NCBI RefSeq assembly: GCF_002813915.1
Contig: NZ_CP019335.1
Location: 130,888 to 194,887, forward strand
Reading direction: 5' to 3'
DNA: 64,000 bases
From: Tenacibaculum sp. SZ-18
GTDB lineage: Bacteria; Bacteroidota; Bacteroidia; Flavobacteriales; Flavobacteriaceae
This document shows, in pieces, positions 8,106 to 17,994 of this stretch (within the stretch, counting starts at the first letter, position 1; every line of letters begins with the position of its first letter). The translations under genes were made by a program, and so were the position numbers. The notes beneath the pieces are model-generated. The model was given only the letters and a program-made list of their open reading frames with translations, was not told where the DNA came from and searched no databases.

Positions 8106-10475
8106 TTATTTTTCTGTTTTCTCCTTGGGAGGTAATATCTTAAAGTTTGTTTCTTTTAATACTTTGTTATTTGCGATTTTATCCTCGAAGGAAAGAAGTA
8201 GAGAAGGAAGTAATAATAAGTTGGAAACCATTGCGAGTAAAAGTGTTACGGAAACTAATCCTCCTAGTGCAATAGTTCCTCCAAAACTAGATACCGTAAA
8301 TACTAAAAAACCAAAGAAAAGAACTATAGAAGTATAGAACATACTTACACCAGTTTCTCTTAGAGCGGAGTACACGGCAGGTTTAATTTTCCAATTATTA
8401 GCTAAGAGTTCTTGACGATATTTCGCTAAGAAGTGAATGGTGTCATCGACGGAAATCCCAAACGCGATACTAAATACAAGAATAGTTGATGGTTTAATTG
8501 GAATATCGAAGATTCCCATTAATCCTGCTGTCATTAACAATGGCAGCATATTTGGAATTAACGAAATTAAAATCATTTCTAATCTTCTAAACATCCAAGC
8601 CATGAAAATAGAAATTAGAACAATAGCTAGTGATAAAGAAATAACTAAGTTTCTTATTAAATAATTCGTCCCTTTCAAGAAAACTAATGCTTTACCAGTC
8701 ATTGAAACTTGGAATTTTTCACCAGGGAATTGCTTTTTAATTACGGCATTTAATCTTTCCTGAATAATATCCATTTTATCTGTTCCAACATCTTTCATAA
8801 ATGTAGTGATACGTGCGTATCTTCCGGTACTATCAACAAAGTTTTTTAACATTTCTGAATTACCATTTGAGTTTTTTGTGTAGGCAAAAATGTAATTTTG
8901 TTCTTGGCTGGTTGGTAGTTGATAATATTTTGGGTTTCCTTTATAAAATGCCTGTTTCGAGTATTTAACTATGTTGTTTACTGATATAGGTTTTGATAAT
9001 TCAGGAAATGTTTCAATTGTTTCATTCAGCTTTTCCATCTTTTTCAGTGTTGAAAGCTTCATTACACCTTTTTCTCTTTTAGTGTCAACTAATATTTCTA
9101 AAGGCATGATTCCTCCAAATTCAGTTTCGAAGAATTTGATGTCCTTATAAAACTGTTTTCCTTTAGGCATGTCTTCTATTAAACTTCCAGAAACTCGGAT
9201 TAATGAAAGTCCAGCCATACTTAAAATAATGATAACAACAGTGGTAATGTAAATAGCAATTCGTTGATGTCTTACCATTCGTTCCATCCAATTTACTACA
9301 TTTTCCATCCATCTTTTTTCTAAATGATTTAAATGTTTCTTTTGTGGTAATGGCATGAAGCTGTATAAAATAGGAATAATCAATAATGCAAGTATGAAAA
9401 TACTAATAATGTTGATTGAGGCTAAAATTCCGAATTCTCGTAATAATTGACTTTTTACAAAAACAAAAGTGGCAAATCCAGAAGCAGTTGTTATGTTCGT
9501 CATTAACGTAGCATTTCCAATTTTAGAAATTACACGTTGTAAAGATTTTGCCTGATTTCCGTGTTTTTTAACTTCTTGCTGATATTTATTTATGAGGAAA
9601 ACAGCATTCGGAACTCCTATTACAATAATTAACGGTGGAATTAAAGCAGTTAAAACCGTTAATTCATAACCTAATAAACCTATAAACCCGAAGGCCCAAA
9701 TAACGCCAACTCCAACAACTAATAATGTAATAAACGTTGCTCTGAAAGATCTAAAAAAGAAGAAGAATATAATAGCCGTAATTAGAAGTGCACCTCCTAC
9801 GAAAAGTAACATTTCGTCTGCGATGTTCTTTGAATTTAACGTTCGGATGTAAGGCATTCCCGAAATACGAACTTGAAGATTGTAATTTTTTTCAAACTTT
9901 TCAACTTCTGGAATCAGAACTTGTTCTATGAAATCAGCACGTTCAGGTGTATTTACAATATCTTTTTTTAAATAAATAGCCGTTTGAATAGTTCCTTCTT
10001 CGTTGTAAAGAATGTTGTCATAAAACGGTAATTTTTCAAATAATTGTTCTTTTATTTTTTCAATATCCTCTTGTTTGCTTGGAGCTTTGTCTAAAAGCGG
10101 ACTTACTACGAACTTTCTGTTTTTTCTGTCTGCTTCTAATTTTTTAATATCGGTTATCGATACGGTAAGCTCTACCTGAGCAGTTGAATCTAGTTTCTTG
10201 GCAAGTTTGTTCCAAGCATTGAATTTCTCTACTTCAAAAACAGTGCTATCTTTTAACCCTAGAATGATTAGGTTTCCTTCCTCACCAAAAATATCTAAGA
10301 ATTTATCATACTCAACATTCACTGGATGGTCCTCTGGAAGCAGGTTTGCTTCTGAATATGAGAAACGAATATTATCTGTTTGGGAGACTAAGTATGCAGT
10401 AATACCAATAATTACAGCTAATACTAGGTAGCGATTACGTAAAATAAATCCTGCGATCTTAGTCCAAAAAGTCAT
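8106..10475 (-). CDS. MMPL/RND-superfamily transporter
   Basis: Inner-membrane proton-driven exporter of the MMPL type, probably for lipids or hydrophobic compounds; the substrate is unknown. About 789 residues from the chosen start MTFWTKIAGFILRN. The architecture is a duplicated half: one N-terminal helix, a large periplasmic domain (about 30-210), five to six helices to about 390, a second helix near 415, another periplasmic domain and a second helix bundle (about 615-770). Both bundles show the RND/sterol-sensing-like pattern (VFSIAFGISVDDTIHFLAKY in the second). The start at 10475 drops a 23-residue leader that lacks family character. Confidence 0.88.
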   Translation of the reverse strand: MTFWTKIAGFILRNRYLVLAVIIGITAYLVSQTDNIRFSYSEANLLPEDHPVNVEYDKFLDIFGEEGNLIILGLKDSTVFEVEKFNAWNKLAKKLDSTAQVELTVSITDIKKLEADRKNRKFVVSPLLDKAPSKQEDIEKIKEQLFEKLPFYDNILYNEEGTIQTAIYLKKDIVNTPERADFIEQVLIPEVEKFEKNYNLQVRISGMPYIRTLNSKNIADEMLLFVGGALLITAIIFFFFFRSFRATFITLLVVGVGVIWAFGFIGLLGYELTVLTALIPPLIIVIGVPNAVFLINKYQQEVKKHGNQAKSLQRVISKIGNATLMTNITTASGFATFVFVKSQLLREFGILASINIISIFILALLIIPILYSFMPLPQKKHLNHLEKRWMENVVNWMERMVRHQRIAIYITTVVIIILSMAGLSLIRVSGSLIEDMPKGKQFYKDIKFFETEFGGIMPLEILVDTKREKGVMKLSTLKKMEKLNETIETFPELSKPISVNNIVKYSKQAFYKGNPKYYQLPTSQEQNYIFAYTKNSNGNSEMLKNFVDSTGRYARITTFMKDVGTDKMDIIQERLNAVIKKQFPGEKFQVSMTGKALVFLKGTNYLIRNLVISLSLAIVLISIFMAWMFRRLEMILISLIPNMLPLLMTAGLMGIFDIPIKPSTILVFSIAFGISVDDTIHFLAKYRQELLANNWKIKPAVYSALRETGVSMFYTSIVLFFGFLVFTVSSFGGTIALGGLVSVTLLLAMVSNLLLLPSLLLSFEDKIANNKVLKETNFKILPPKEKTEK

Positions 10476-10518
10476 CCAAAAAAATTTGTGCAAAGGTAGG
10501 TTAAAATGAGGTAATAGA

Positions 10519-10548
10519 ACAAAAAAAAAGAGTGTTGGAAACACTCTT
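10519..10548 (-). terminator. Rho-independent terminator after frr
   Basis: The minus strand carries AAGAGTGTT, a 3-nt loop, AACACTCTT and then nine T. It ends the pyrH-frr transcript just upstream of the MMPL gene. Confidence 0.9.
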
Positions 10549-10570
10549 CTTTAAAAAATATAGTATAAAA

Positions 10571-11125
10571 TTAAACTGTCATAATTTCTTTCTCTTTAAC
10601 AGAGAATTTTTCATCAATTTGTTTAACGTAGTTGTCAGTTAAATTTTGAATGTCAGCTTCTGTGTTTTTCTTCATATCATCAGAAACATTTAATTTCTTT
10701 ATTTCGTTATTCGCGTCTTTTCTTGCATTTCTAACACCAACCTTTGCATTTTCGGCCTCAGCTTTTGCTTGTTTCGCTAAATCACGACGACGTTCTTCAG
10801 TTAATGGTGGAACATTAATAATAATATTTTCTCCATTGTTCATTGGGTTGAAACCTAAATTCGCAATCATAATTGCTTTTTCGATTTCTTGTAACATATT
10901 TTTTTCCCAAGGTTGAATAGAAATTGTACGAGCATCAGGAGTATTAACGTTTGCAACTTGACTTAATGGGGTTGCAGATCCATAATAATCCACCTGGACA
11001 TTTGCTAACATTGCAGGTGAAGCTTTTCCAGCTCTAATACTTCTTAATTCCTTCTCTAAATGAGAAATGGCACTATCCATTGCTTCTTTAGTACTGTCTA
11101 ATATAAAATCTATTTCTTCAGTCAT
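10571..11125 (-). CDS. frr: Ribosome recycling factor
   Basis: Splits post-termination ribosomes together with EF-G. The 184 residues match the family length. The conserved helix HLEKELRSIRAGKASPAML is at about 22-40, followed by the domain II segment and the long C-terminal helical region ending in KFSVKEKEIMTV. It lies 45 bp after pyrH in the same direction, the common bacterial pyrH-frr pair, and is followed by a terminator. Confidence 0.96.
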   Translation of the reverse strand: MTEEIDFILDSTKEAMDSAISHLEKELRSIRAGKASPAMLANVQVDYYGSATPLSQVANVNTPDARTISIQPWEKNMLQEIEKAIMIANLGFNPMNNGENIIINVPPLTEERRRDLAKQAKAEAENAKVGVRNARKDANNEIKKLNVSDDMKKNTEADIQNLTDNYVKQIDEKFSVKEKEIMTV

Positions 11126-11170
11126 TTTTCGAAAATTTTGTAAATCAGAATTGGTTTGATTAATTCGATT

Positions 11171-11923
<753 letters not shown>

Positions 11924-12207
11924 CTAAAAAAAGATGAATCTTATCAATAATTCAGTTGAAAAGTAGTCTGAACCAATATTATTAATCTCATTATTATTCA
12001 TTGGCTTTGATTTTAACCATTTTAAACCGATGCTTAAAAGTCCAAAGGTGAAAATTAAAGGTAATAAAGAGCCAATCAAATAACCAGTTCCGTATGAATT
12101 ATTTGTTCTAGAAGGATTAGTTATTATGTCTGGAATTTGAATTAGGAATTCTATCGATAAAAAATGGAAATTATGATAAACAGAATAGCGATGATTTTTT
12201 TATAAAA
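11924..12207 (-). pseudogene. Decayed small membrane-protein gene
   Basis: The 394-bp gap between pyrH and tsf holds coding-like sequence on the minus strand. One frame gives KKIIAILFIIISIFYR and then a stop. Overlapping it, another frame continues FLSIEFLIQIPDIITNPS, then SYGTGYLIGSLLPLIFTFGL and LLSIGLKWLKSK, ending at a TAG at 11924-11926. Together these look like a protein of about 90 residues with two membrane helices, broken by one frameshift and lacking an ATG. The family is not recognised. Confidence 0.55.
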
Positions 12208-12218
12208 TTTTTATTGTA

Positions 12219-12254
12219 AAAATAAAAAGACCTTTGAGTATTCAAAGGTCTTTT
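12219..12254 (-). terminator. Rho-independent terminator after tsf
   Basis: Near-perfect hairpin with arms AAAAGACCTTTGA and TCAAAGGTCTTTT around a 4-nt loop. The minus strand continues into a T-rich run. It lies 22 bp beyond the tsf stop codon. Confidence 0.9.
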
Positions 12255-12275
12255 ATAAAATATGTTAGAAAGTAA

Positions 12276-13244
12276 TTACCCTAAAGTAACTCTTACGAAG
12301 TTCTTAACTTCAACATCACCATAAGAAGAAACATATTCTGCAACAGTTTTCTTCTCATCCTTAATGAATTTCTGATCTAATAAACACTGCTCTTGATCTA
12401 AAGTAGTATTATCAGAAATAAATCTTTCCATTTTTCCTGGTAAGATTTTGTCCCATATTTGCTCTGGTTTACCTTCAGCTTTTAATTGCTCTTTAGCAGT
12501 TTCTTCAGCTTGAGCTAAAGCTTGGTCAGTTAACTGTAATCTAGAAACGAATTGAGGTACATTCTTTAAAGTTTTACCTAAACGCACTAATTCTTCGTTA
12601 TCTTTTATGATAGCAGCAATTCTTGCATCAGTTTCAGCAGCGACGTACTCAGGAGAGAAATCTTTGTAAGATAAAGTTGTAGCTCCCATAGAAGCAGCTT
12701 GCATAGCTAAATCTTTAGTTAAGTCAGTAGCTTTTTCAACTGGCTCAGTAATTCCAACTAAAGCAGCAATTTTACCAACGTGAGTATAAGATCCTACATA
12801 AGGAGCTTCAATTCTTTCAAAAGAAGGAACTTCGATTTTCTCACCGATTACACCAGTTTGCTCAATTAATTTTTCAGCAACAGTATTACCATCTCCAAAA
12901 TCAGCAGCTAAGAAATCTTCTTTGTTAGTAAAGTTAATAGCGATATCAACAAACTGTTGGGCTAATTCTTTATATGTATCATTTTTAGCAACGAAATCAG
13001 TTTCACAAGCTAAAACGATTGCAACACCATAAGTGTTATCTTCACTAACTTTAGCGATGGCTACACCTTCAGATGAATCACGATCTGCTCTTTTAGCAGC
13101 AATTTTTTGTCCTTTTTTACGTAAGATTTCAATTGCTTTATCGAAGTCTCCTTCTGCCTCTACTAAAGCTTTCTTACAGTCCATCATTCCTGCACCAGTA
13201 GTTTCTCTTAACTTTTTTACGTCTGCAGCGCTAATTTTTGACAT
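12276..13244 (-). CDS. tsf: Elongation factor Ts
   Basis: Nucleotide-exchange factor for EF-Tu. The 322-residue protein starts with the UBA-like domain (MSKISAADVKKLRETTGAGM), the signature DCKKALVEAEGDFDKAIEILR and the TDFVAKND motif near residue 82. The dimerisation domains follow. It is slightly longer than the E. coli protein (283), as is normal in Bacteroidetes. It follows rpsB, the usual order, but a hairpin lies between them, so it may have partly independent expression. Confidence 0.96.
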   Translation of the reverse strand: MSKISAADVKKLRETTGAGMMDCKKALVEAEGDFDKAIEILRKKGQKIAAKRADRDSSEGVAIAKVSEDNTYGVAIVLACETDFVAKNDTYKELAQQFVDIAINFTNKEDFLAADFGDGNTVAEKLIEQTGVIGEKIEVPSFERIEAPYVGSYTHVGKIAALVGITEPVEKATDLTKDLAMQAASMGATTLSYKDFSPEYVAAETDARIAAIIKDNEELVRLGKTLKNVPQFVSRLQLTDQALAQAEETAKEQLKAEGKPEQIWDKILPGKMERFISDNTTLDQEQCLLDQKFIKDEKKTVAEYVSSYGDVEVKNFVRVTLG

Positions 13245-13293
13245 TTTATGTTTTTTTATTAGTTGTATTAATAATTACAATGATAAAATAAAA

Positions 13294-13321
13294 TAAAGGT
13301 TTCAATATGATGAAACCTTTA
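13294..13321 (-). terminator. Hairpin terminator or attenuator between rpsB and tsf
   Basis: Arms TAAAGGTTTCA and TGAAACCTTTA enclose a 6-nt loop, with a T-rich tail on the minus strand. Because rpsB and tsf are normally co-transcribed, this may reduce rather than block read-through into tsf. Confidence 0.75.
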
Positions 13322-13330
13322 AATTAAAAT

Positions 13331-14083
13331 TTATTTTGCTTCTTCAGCTTTTGCTTCAGTAGTTTGAGCTTCTTTCTCTGTTTTAGCTTTTTCCTTATCA
13401 GCTTTTCTTTCAGCTAACCCTTCAGAAATTGATTCAGTAACATAAGATAAAACTTTGTCAATTGACTTAGAAGCATCATCATTTGCAGGAATTACAAAAT
13501 CGATCGGTCTTGGATCAGAGTTTGTATCAACCATTGCAAAGATAGGAATGTTTAATTTTTGAGCTTCAGCAATAGCAATGTGCTCTTTCTTTACGTCAAT
13601 TACAAATAATGCACCTGGTAAACGAGTCATATCAGAGATAGAACCTAAATTCTTTTCTAATTTTTCACGTTGACGGTTAATTTGTAATTTTTCTCTTTTA
13701 GATAATGCATCAAAAGAACCATCTTGTTTCATTCTATCAATAGAAGCCATTTTCTTTACAGCTTTACGGATAGTAACGAAGTTAGTTAACATACCACCTG
13801 GCCATCTTTCAGTGATGTAAGGCATGTTTACTGATTTTGCTTTTTCAGCAACGATATCTTTAGCTTGCTTCTTAGTAGCAACGAATAAGATTTTACGTCC
13901 TGAGTTAGCTATTTTTTGTAGAGCTGCAGTAGCTTCATCAATTTTAGCTGAAGTTTTATACAAGTCAATGATGTGAACACCATTACGCTCAGTATAAATG
14001 TAAGGAGCCATATTTGGGTTCCACTTTCTAGTTAAGTGTCCGAAGTGTACTCCACTTTCTAATAATTCTTGAATGTTTGCCAT
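13331..14083 (-). CDS. rpsB: 30S ribosomal protein S2
   Basis: Small-subunit ribosomal protein of 250 residues from the start MANIQELLESGVHFGH. That start fits the family better than the in-frame ATG at 14116. Signature segments include HLTRKWNPNMAPYIYTERNG, RWPGGMLTNF and LFVIDVKKEHIAIAEA. The last 35 residues form an Ala/Glu/Lys-rich tail (AERKADKEKAKTEKEAQ), common in this phylum. It belongs to the rplM-rpsI-rpsB-tsf cluster. Confidence 0.97.
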   Translation of the reverse strand: MANIQELLESGVHFGHLTRKWNPNMAPYIYTERNGVHIIDLYKTSAKIDEATAALQKIANSGRKILFVATKKQAKDIVAEKAKSVNMPYITERWPGGMLTNFVTIRKAVKKMASIDRMKQDGSFDALSKREKLQINRQREKLEKNLGSISDMTRLPGALFVIDVKKEHIAIAEAQKLNIPIFAMVDTNSDPRPIDFVIPANDDASKSIDKVLSYVTESISEGLAERKADKEKAKTEKEAQTTEAKAEEAK

Positions 14084-14204
14084 TTTAAAAAATGTGTTTA
14101 CGTTCTGTTTTCGCAATATTTCAGTAGTTATTAAGTCTGAAATATTTAGATACTAAACTGTTAATAAATAATATACTCTTATAAATAACAGTTCAAATAA
14201 ACGA

Positions 14205-14591
14205 TTAACGTTTAGAGAACTGGAATTTCTTACGTGCTTTCTTCTGGCCGAATTTCTTACGCTCAACCATTCTTGGATCACGAGTTAATAACCCTTCTGG
14301 CTTTAATACTGCTTTGTGTTCTTCATTGATTGAAACTAAAGCCCTGGTAATTGCTAAACGAATTGCTTCTGCTTGACCAGTAACACCACCTCCATATACA
14401 TTAACTTTAATATCGTAAGAAGCTAAGTTCTCAGTTAACATTAAAGGTTGTTGAACTTTATATTGTAAAGTTGGAGTTGTGAAATAATTATTTAATTCTC
14501 TTTTGTTGATAGTAATGTTTCCACTTCCTTCAGAAACATATACACGAGCAACAGCTGTTTTTCTTCTACCGATTTTGTGAACTGTTTCCAT
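14205..14591 (-). CDS. rpsI: 30S ribosomal protein S9
   Basis: Small-subunit protein of 128 residues. The C-terminal signature GLLTRDPRMVERKKFGQKKA and the terminal KFQFSKR, whose Arg tail reaches the P-site tRNA, are intact. The ATG overlaps the rplM stop (TAATG), so the pair is translationally coupled. Confidence 0.97.
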   Translation of the reverse strand: METVHKIGRRKTAVARVYVSEGSGNITINKRELNNYFTTPTLQYKVQQPLMLTENLASYDIKVNVYGGGVTGQAEAIRLAITRALVSINEEHKAVLKPEGLLTRDPRMVERKKFGQKKARKKFQFSKR

Positions 14592-15046
14592 TATTTAAGA
14601 TCGTTAAGGTTAATAGTTTGTGGTTTTTGAGCTTCCTGTCCGTGCTCTGTACCAACGTATACATATAAATTTCTAAATAATGCGCTACCTAATTTATTTT
14701 TTGGTAACATACCTTTAACTGCTTTCTCTACTAATCTTGTTGGATCTTTTTCGAAAATTTCTTGTGCAGTAAGAGATTTTTGTCCACCTGGGTAACCAGT
14801 GTGACGTAAATAAGTTTTGTTAGTCCACTTGCTTCCAGTTAATTGTACTTTGTCTGCATTGATAATAATTACGTTATCACCACAGTCAACATGCGGAGTG
14901 TAGTTTGTTTTGTGTTTACCTCTAATAAGTTTTGCAACTTTAGAAGCTAAACGACCTAATGACTGCCCGTCCGCATCAACTAAAACCCACTCTTTGTTTA
15001 CAGTAGCTTTGTTAGCCGATACCGTTTTGTAACTTAATGTGTTCAT
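14591..15046 (-). CDS. rplM: 50S ribosomal protein L13
   Basis: Large-subunit protein of 151 residues. Conserved segments are EWVLVDADGQSLGRLASKVA, RGKHKTNYTPHVDCGDNVI and the MLPKNKLG motif near residue 114. It is the first gene of the rplM-rpsI operon. A complete Bacteroidetes promoter lies about 57-87 bp upstream. Confidence 0.97.
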   Translation of the reverse strand: MNTLSYKTVSANKATVNKEWVLVDADGQSLGRLASKVAKLIRGKHKTNYTPHVDCGDNVIIINADKVQLTGSKWTNKTYLRHTGYPGGQKSLTAQEIFEKDPTRLVEKAVKGMLPKNKLGSALFRNLYVYVGTEHGQEAQKPQTINLNDLK

Positions 15047-15102
15047 ACACGATTTAGTTTTTGTCTGTTAATAATTTTTATTTTTTCCTTAAAAAAGGAG
15101 TG

Positions 15103-15133
15103 CAAATTTACAATTAATTATTTATCTGGCAAA
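15103..15133 (-). promoter_or_regulatory. Promoter of the rplM-rpsI operon
   Basis: On the minus strand TTTG (-33) is followed after exactly 19 bp by TAAATTTG (-7), a full match to the Bacteroidetes sigma-ABfr consensus. The leader downstream contains a small TCCTT...AAGGA hairpin. Confidence 0.85.
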
Positions 15134-15205
15134 TAGTAAGTTGCTTTTGTTTTGGTTTGTTAAATCGATATTTTAAATTAACATATTATTAAGAGAAATT
15201 GGCGG

Positions 15206-15213
15206 TACTTTTG
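15206..15213 (+). promoter_or_regulatory. -7 promoter box for the DUF5916 gene
   Basis: TACTTTTG matches TAnnTTTG and lies 20 bp upstream of the ATG at 15234. No good -33 element is visible. It diverges from the rplM promoter. Confidence 0.5.
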
Positions 15214-15233
15214 AAGATTATTAAAAACTACTA

Positions 15234-17861
15234 ATGAGAGTCAGAAAATTACTTCCTTTTCTTGGATTGTTTCTATTCAAAAATACATTCAGTCAAGAGA
15301 GTGAAAATAGTACTATTGTTGTTCCAAAAAAAATTTACAACACAAAAAAAATGATTACACTTCCAAAAATTGATGGAGTAATCACAGATAAGGCATGGGA
15401 TCATTTGGATTGGGGTGGAAACTTTACACAAAAAGTTCCTGATGAAGGTAAGGCTCCAACCTACGATACTAAGTTTAAAATAGGATATGATGAAAAGTAT
15501 CTATATGTGGCCTTAAAAGCTTTTGATGAGGAACCAGAAAAAATTGAGGAGCGTCTTTCTAGAAGAGACGGATTTGCTGGAGATAGAATAAATGTTATTA
15601 TTGATAGTTATCATGATAAACGTACAGCTTTTGTTTTTACGGTAACAGCTGCTGGTGTTAAGGGAGAAGAGCTTGCAACACAAAATGGTCAGAATTGGGA
15701 TGCTAGCTGGAATCCAATTTGGTATACAGACGCTAAAGTTGATGATGAAGGATGGACAGCTGAAATGAAAATTCCTTTAACGCAGTTGCGTTTTGGTAAT
15801 TCAGAGGAGCAAATTTGGGGTTTAAACATCAATAGAATGTTATTTAGAAAGCAAGAAAGGTCTCTCTGGCAAAGAATCCCAAACGAAGTTTCTGGCTTTA
15901 TTAGCGAAGCTGGTGAACTTCATGGTTTAAAAGGATTAAAATCACAAAAGCAATTAGAAATTCAACCATTTACAGTTTTTCAATACGATACTTATGAAAA
16001 GGAAGGTAGTAATCCCTTCAGAGATGGTAGCGATTTTAGTGTAAATGCAGGTTTAGATGCTAAAATTGGAATTACTAATGATTTAACGCTAGATTTAACC
16101 GTGAATCCTGATTTTGGACAAGTTGAAGCTGATCCAGGAGCAATTGCTTTAGATGGATTTCAAATATTCTTTAATGAACAACGTCCGTTTTTTGTTGAAA
16201 ATAAGAATATTTTCGATTTTCGATTTGCGAATGGGCCAGATAATGTTTTTTACAGTCGACGAATTGGTAGAGCTCCACAAGGTAGTGTGAGTTTAGCGGA
16301 TAATGAATTTGCGGATGTTCCTATCAATACTACAATTTTAGGTGCTGCAAAGTTTTCAGGTAAAACAAAAGATGGTTGGTCGATCGGAATTTTAGAAACA
16401 GTTACTTCTAATGAATATGCAGAAATAGAAAATAATGGTAATAGGAGAGAAGAGCTTGTTGAGCCGCTAACGAATTATTTTGTAGCAAGAGTTCAGAAAG
16501 ATTTTAATGAGCGAAACAGTTATATTGGTGGAATTTTTACATCAACAAACAGAAATTTAACTGACGATTTAAGTTTCCTAAGAAAAAATGCTTATACAGG
16601 AGGATTAGATTTTCGTCATGAATGGCATAATAGAGATTATTATATTCAAAGTAACTTTGTTGCTAGTCACGTAACAGGTAGTAAAGAGGCAATTCAAGCA
16701 ACACAAGAATCTCTAACGCACTTGTTTCAAAGAGTAGATGCTAGTCATGTTGAAGTTGATCCAAATAGAACTTCGTTAACGGGAACTGGAGGTCGAGTTT
16801 TTGGAGGAAAACGAGGCGGAGGAAATTGGAGATATTGGGCTGGAGTAAATTGGCGTTCTCCAGAGTTAGAACTGAATGACGTAGGTTTTCTTAGGCAAGC
16901 AGATGAAATTAGACAGTTTGCGAATATTCGATATTTGTGGCAAGTTCCAACAAAAATATATAGGGATGCTAATGTTAGAGTTCGACAATTATCTTCTTTT
17001 GATTTTGAAGGAAATTATAACCGAATGGAATATAGTCTTGAAGGAAACATTAATTGGATAAATAATTGGTGGACCGAATTAGAGTTAGTCCATAAGCCAA
17101 GAATATTTTTAAACACCTTCTTACGAGGAGGACCAAGATGGCGTTATTCTGAAGAGAATTATATGGTGTTGTTTTTTGGTTCAGATCAGAGTAGGAAGTT
17201 TAATTTTAGAGCTGGATATATTCAAAGTGGGACTGAACAAAACAATTTCTCTCTTACAAGATATGTCTTAGGTTTTAATTATCAGCCTTTTGATTCTTTT
17301 AGCGCTTCTTTAACAACAGAATTTTCTAAAAACCCTAATAAAACTCAATATGTAGGAGAGGCAGATTATGGTTCTGTTAAAAGATATCTTTTAGGAAATA
17401 TCGATCAAAAAACATGGAGTACAACATTAAGATTGAATTATAGTTTTAATCCTAATTTATCGATTCAGTATTATGGTCAACCATTTATTTCTAGAGGTAG
17501 ATATAATAATTTCAACTACGTAAATAATTCTATTGCTAAAGATTTAAATGAGCGTGTTACTTGGTATGATGATAATCAAATTCAACAATCACCAGGAGGA
17601 GATTATTTAGTAGATGAAGACAGAAATGGAGTTGTAGATTATCAATTCTCGGATCCTAATTTTTCATTTGTTCAGTTTCGTTCAAATTTAGTAGCACGAT
17701 GGGAATATATTCCGGGTTCTGAACTGTTTTTGGTTTGGGCACAAGGAACTACTGGAAATGTTGATTCTGATAGATCTTTATTAGGAGGATTGAATAATCA
17801 GATTTTAGATAATACTTTAGAGAATACATTTTTAATCAAAGCAACTTATAGGTTTTTGTAG
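15234..17861 (+). CDS. DUF5916 outer-membrane protein with CBM9-like N-terminal domain
   Basis: An 875-residue exported protein. The signal peptide covers about 1-20 (LPFLGLFLFKNTFSQ). Residues about 38-215 resemble the carbohydrate-binding family 9-like domain (IDGVITDKAWDHLDWGG, VKGEELATQNGQNWDASWN). The rest fits DUF5916, with QVEADPGAI and FNEQRPFFVENKNIF typical of the family. The last half has alternating Tyr/Phe/Trp strands ending in an aromatic residue pattern (TFLIKATYRFL), consistent with a large outer-membrane barrel. The function of the family is unknown. It is a single-gene unit. Confidence 0.87.
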   Translation: MRVRKLLPFLGLFLFKNTFSQESENSTIVVPKKIYNTKKMITLPKIDGVITDKAWDHLDWGGNFTQKVPDEGKAPTYDTKFKIGYDEKYLYVALKAFDEEPEKIEERLSRRDGFAGDRINVIIDSYHDKRTAFVFTVTAAGVKGEELATQNGQNWDASWNPIWYTDAKVDDEGWTAEMKIPLTQLRFGNSEEQIWGLNINRMLFRKQERSLWQRIPNEVSGFISEAGELHGLKGLKSQKQLEIQPFTVFQYDTYEKEGSNPFRDGSDFSVNAGLDAKIGITNDLTLDLTVNPDFGQVEADPGAIALDGFQIFFNEQRPFFVENKNIFDFRFANGPDNVFYSRRIGRAPQGSVSLADNEFADVPINTTILGAAKFSGKTKDGWSIGILETVTSNEYAEIENNGNRREELVEPLTNYFVARVQKDFNERNSYIGGIFTSTNRNLTDDLSFLRKNAYTGGLDFRHEWHNRDYYIQSNFVASHVTGSKEAIQATQESLTHLFQRVDASHVEVDPNRTSLTGTGGRVFGGKRGGGNWRYWAGVNWRSPELELNDVGFLRQADEIRQFANIRYLWQVPTKIYRDANVRVRQLSSFDFEGNYNRMEYSLEGNINWINNWWTELELVHKPRIFLNTFLRGGPRWRYSEENYMVLFFGSDQSRKFNFRAGYIQSGTEQNNFSLTRYVLGFNYQPFDSFSASLTTEFSKNPNKTQYVGEADYGSVKRYLLGNIDQKTWSTTLRLNYSFNPNLSIQYYGQPFISRGRYNNFNYVNNSIAKDLNERVTWYDDNQIQQSPGGDYLVDEDRNGVVDYQFSDPNFSFVQFRSNLVARWEYIPGSELFLVWAQGTTGNVDSDRSLLGGLNNQILDNTLENTFLIKATYRFL

Positions 17862-17994
17862 TAAGCAGAGATTTGTTTCGTTTTGAAGTAACGTTACACA
17901 ATTATGTTACCTTATGAACGACAACATTCACCGCAAACGAACACAGAAAGATGGTAAGTTGAATTTTAAACTTTTTGTTGTATTTAGAGTGTAA

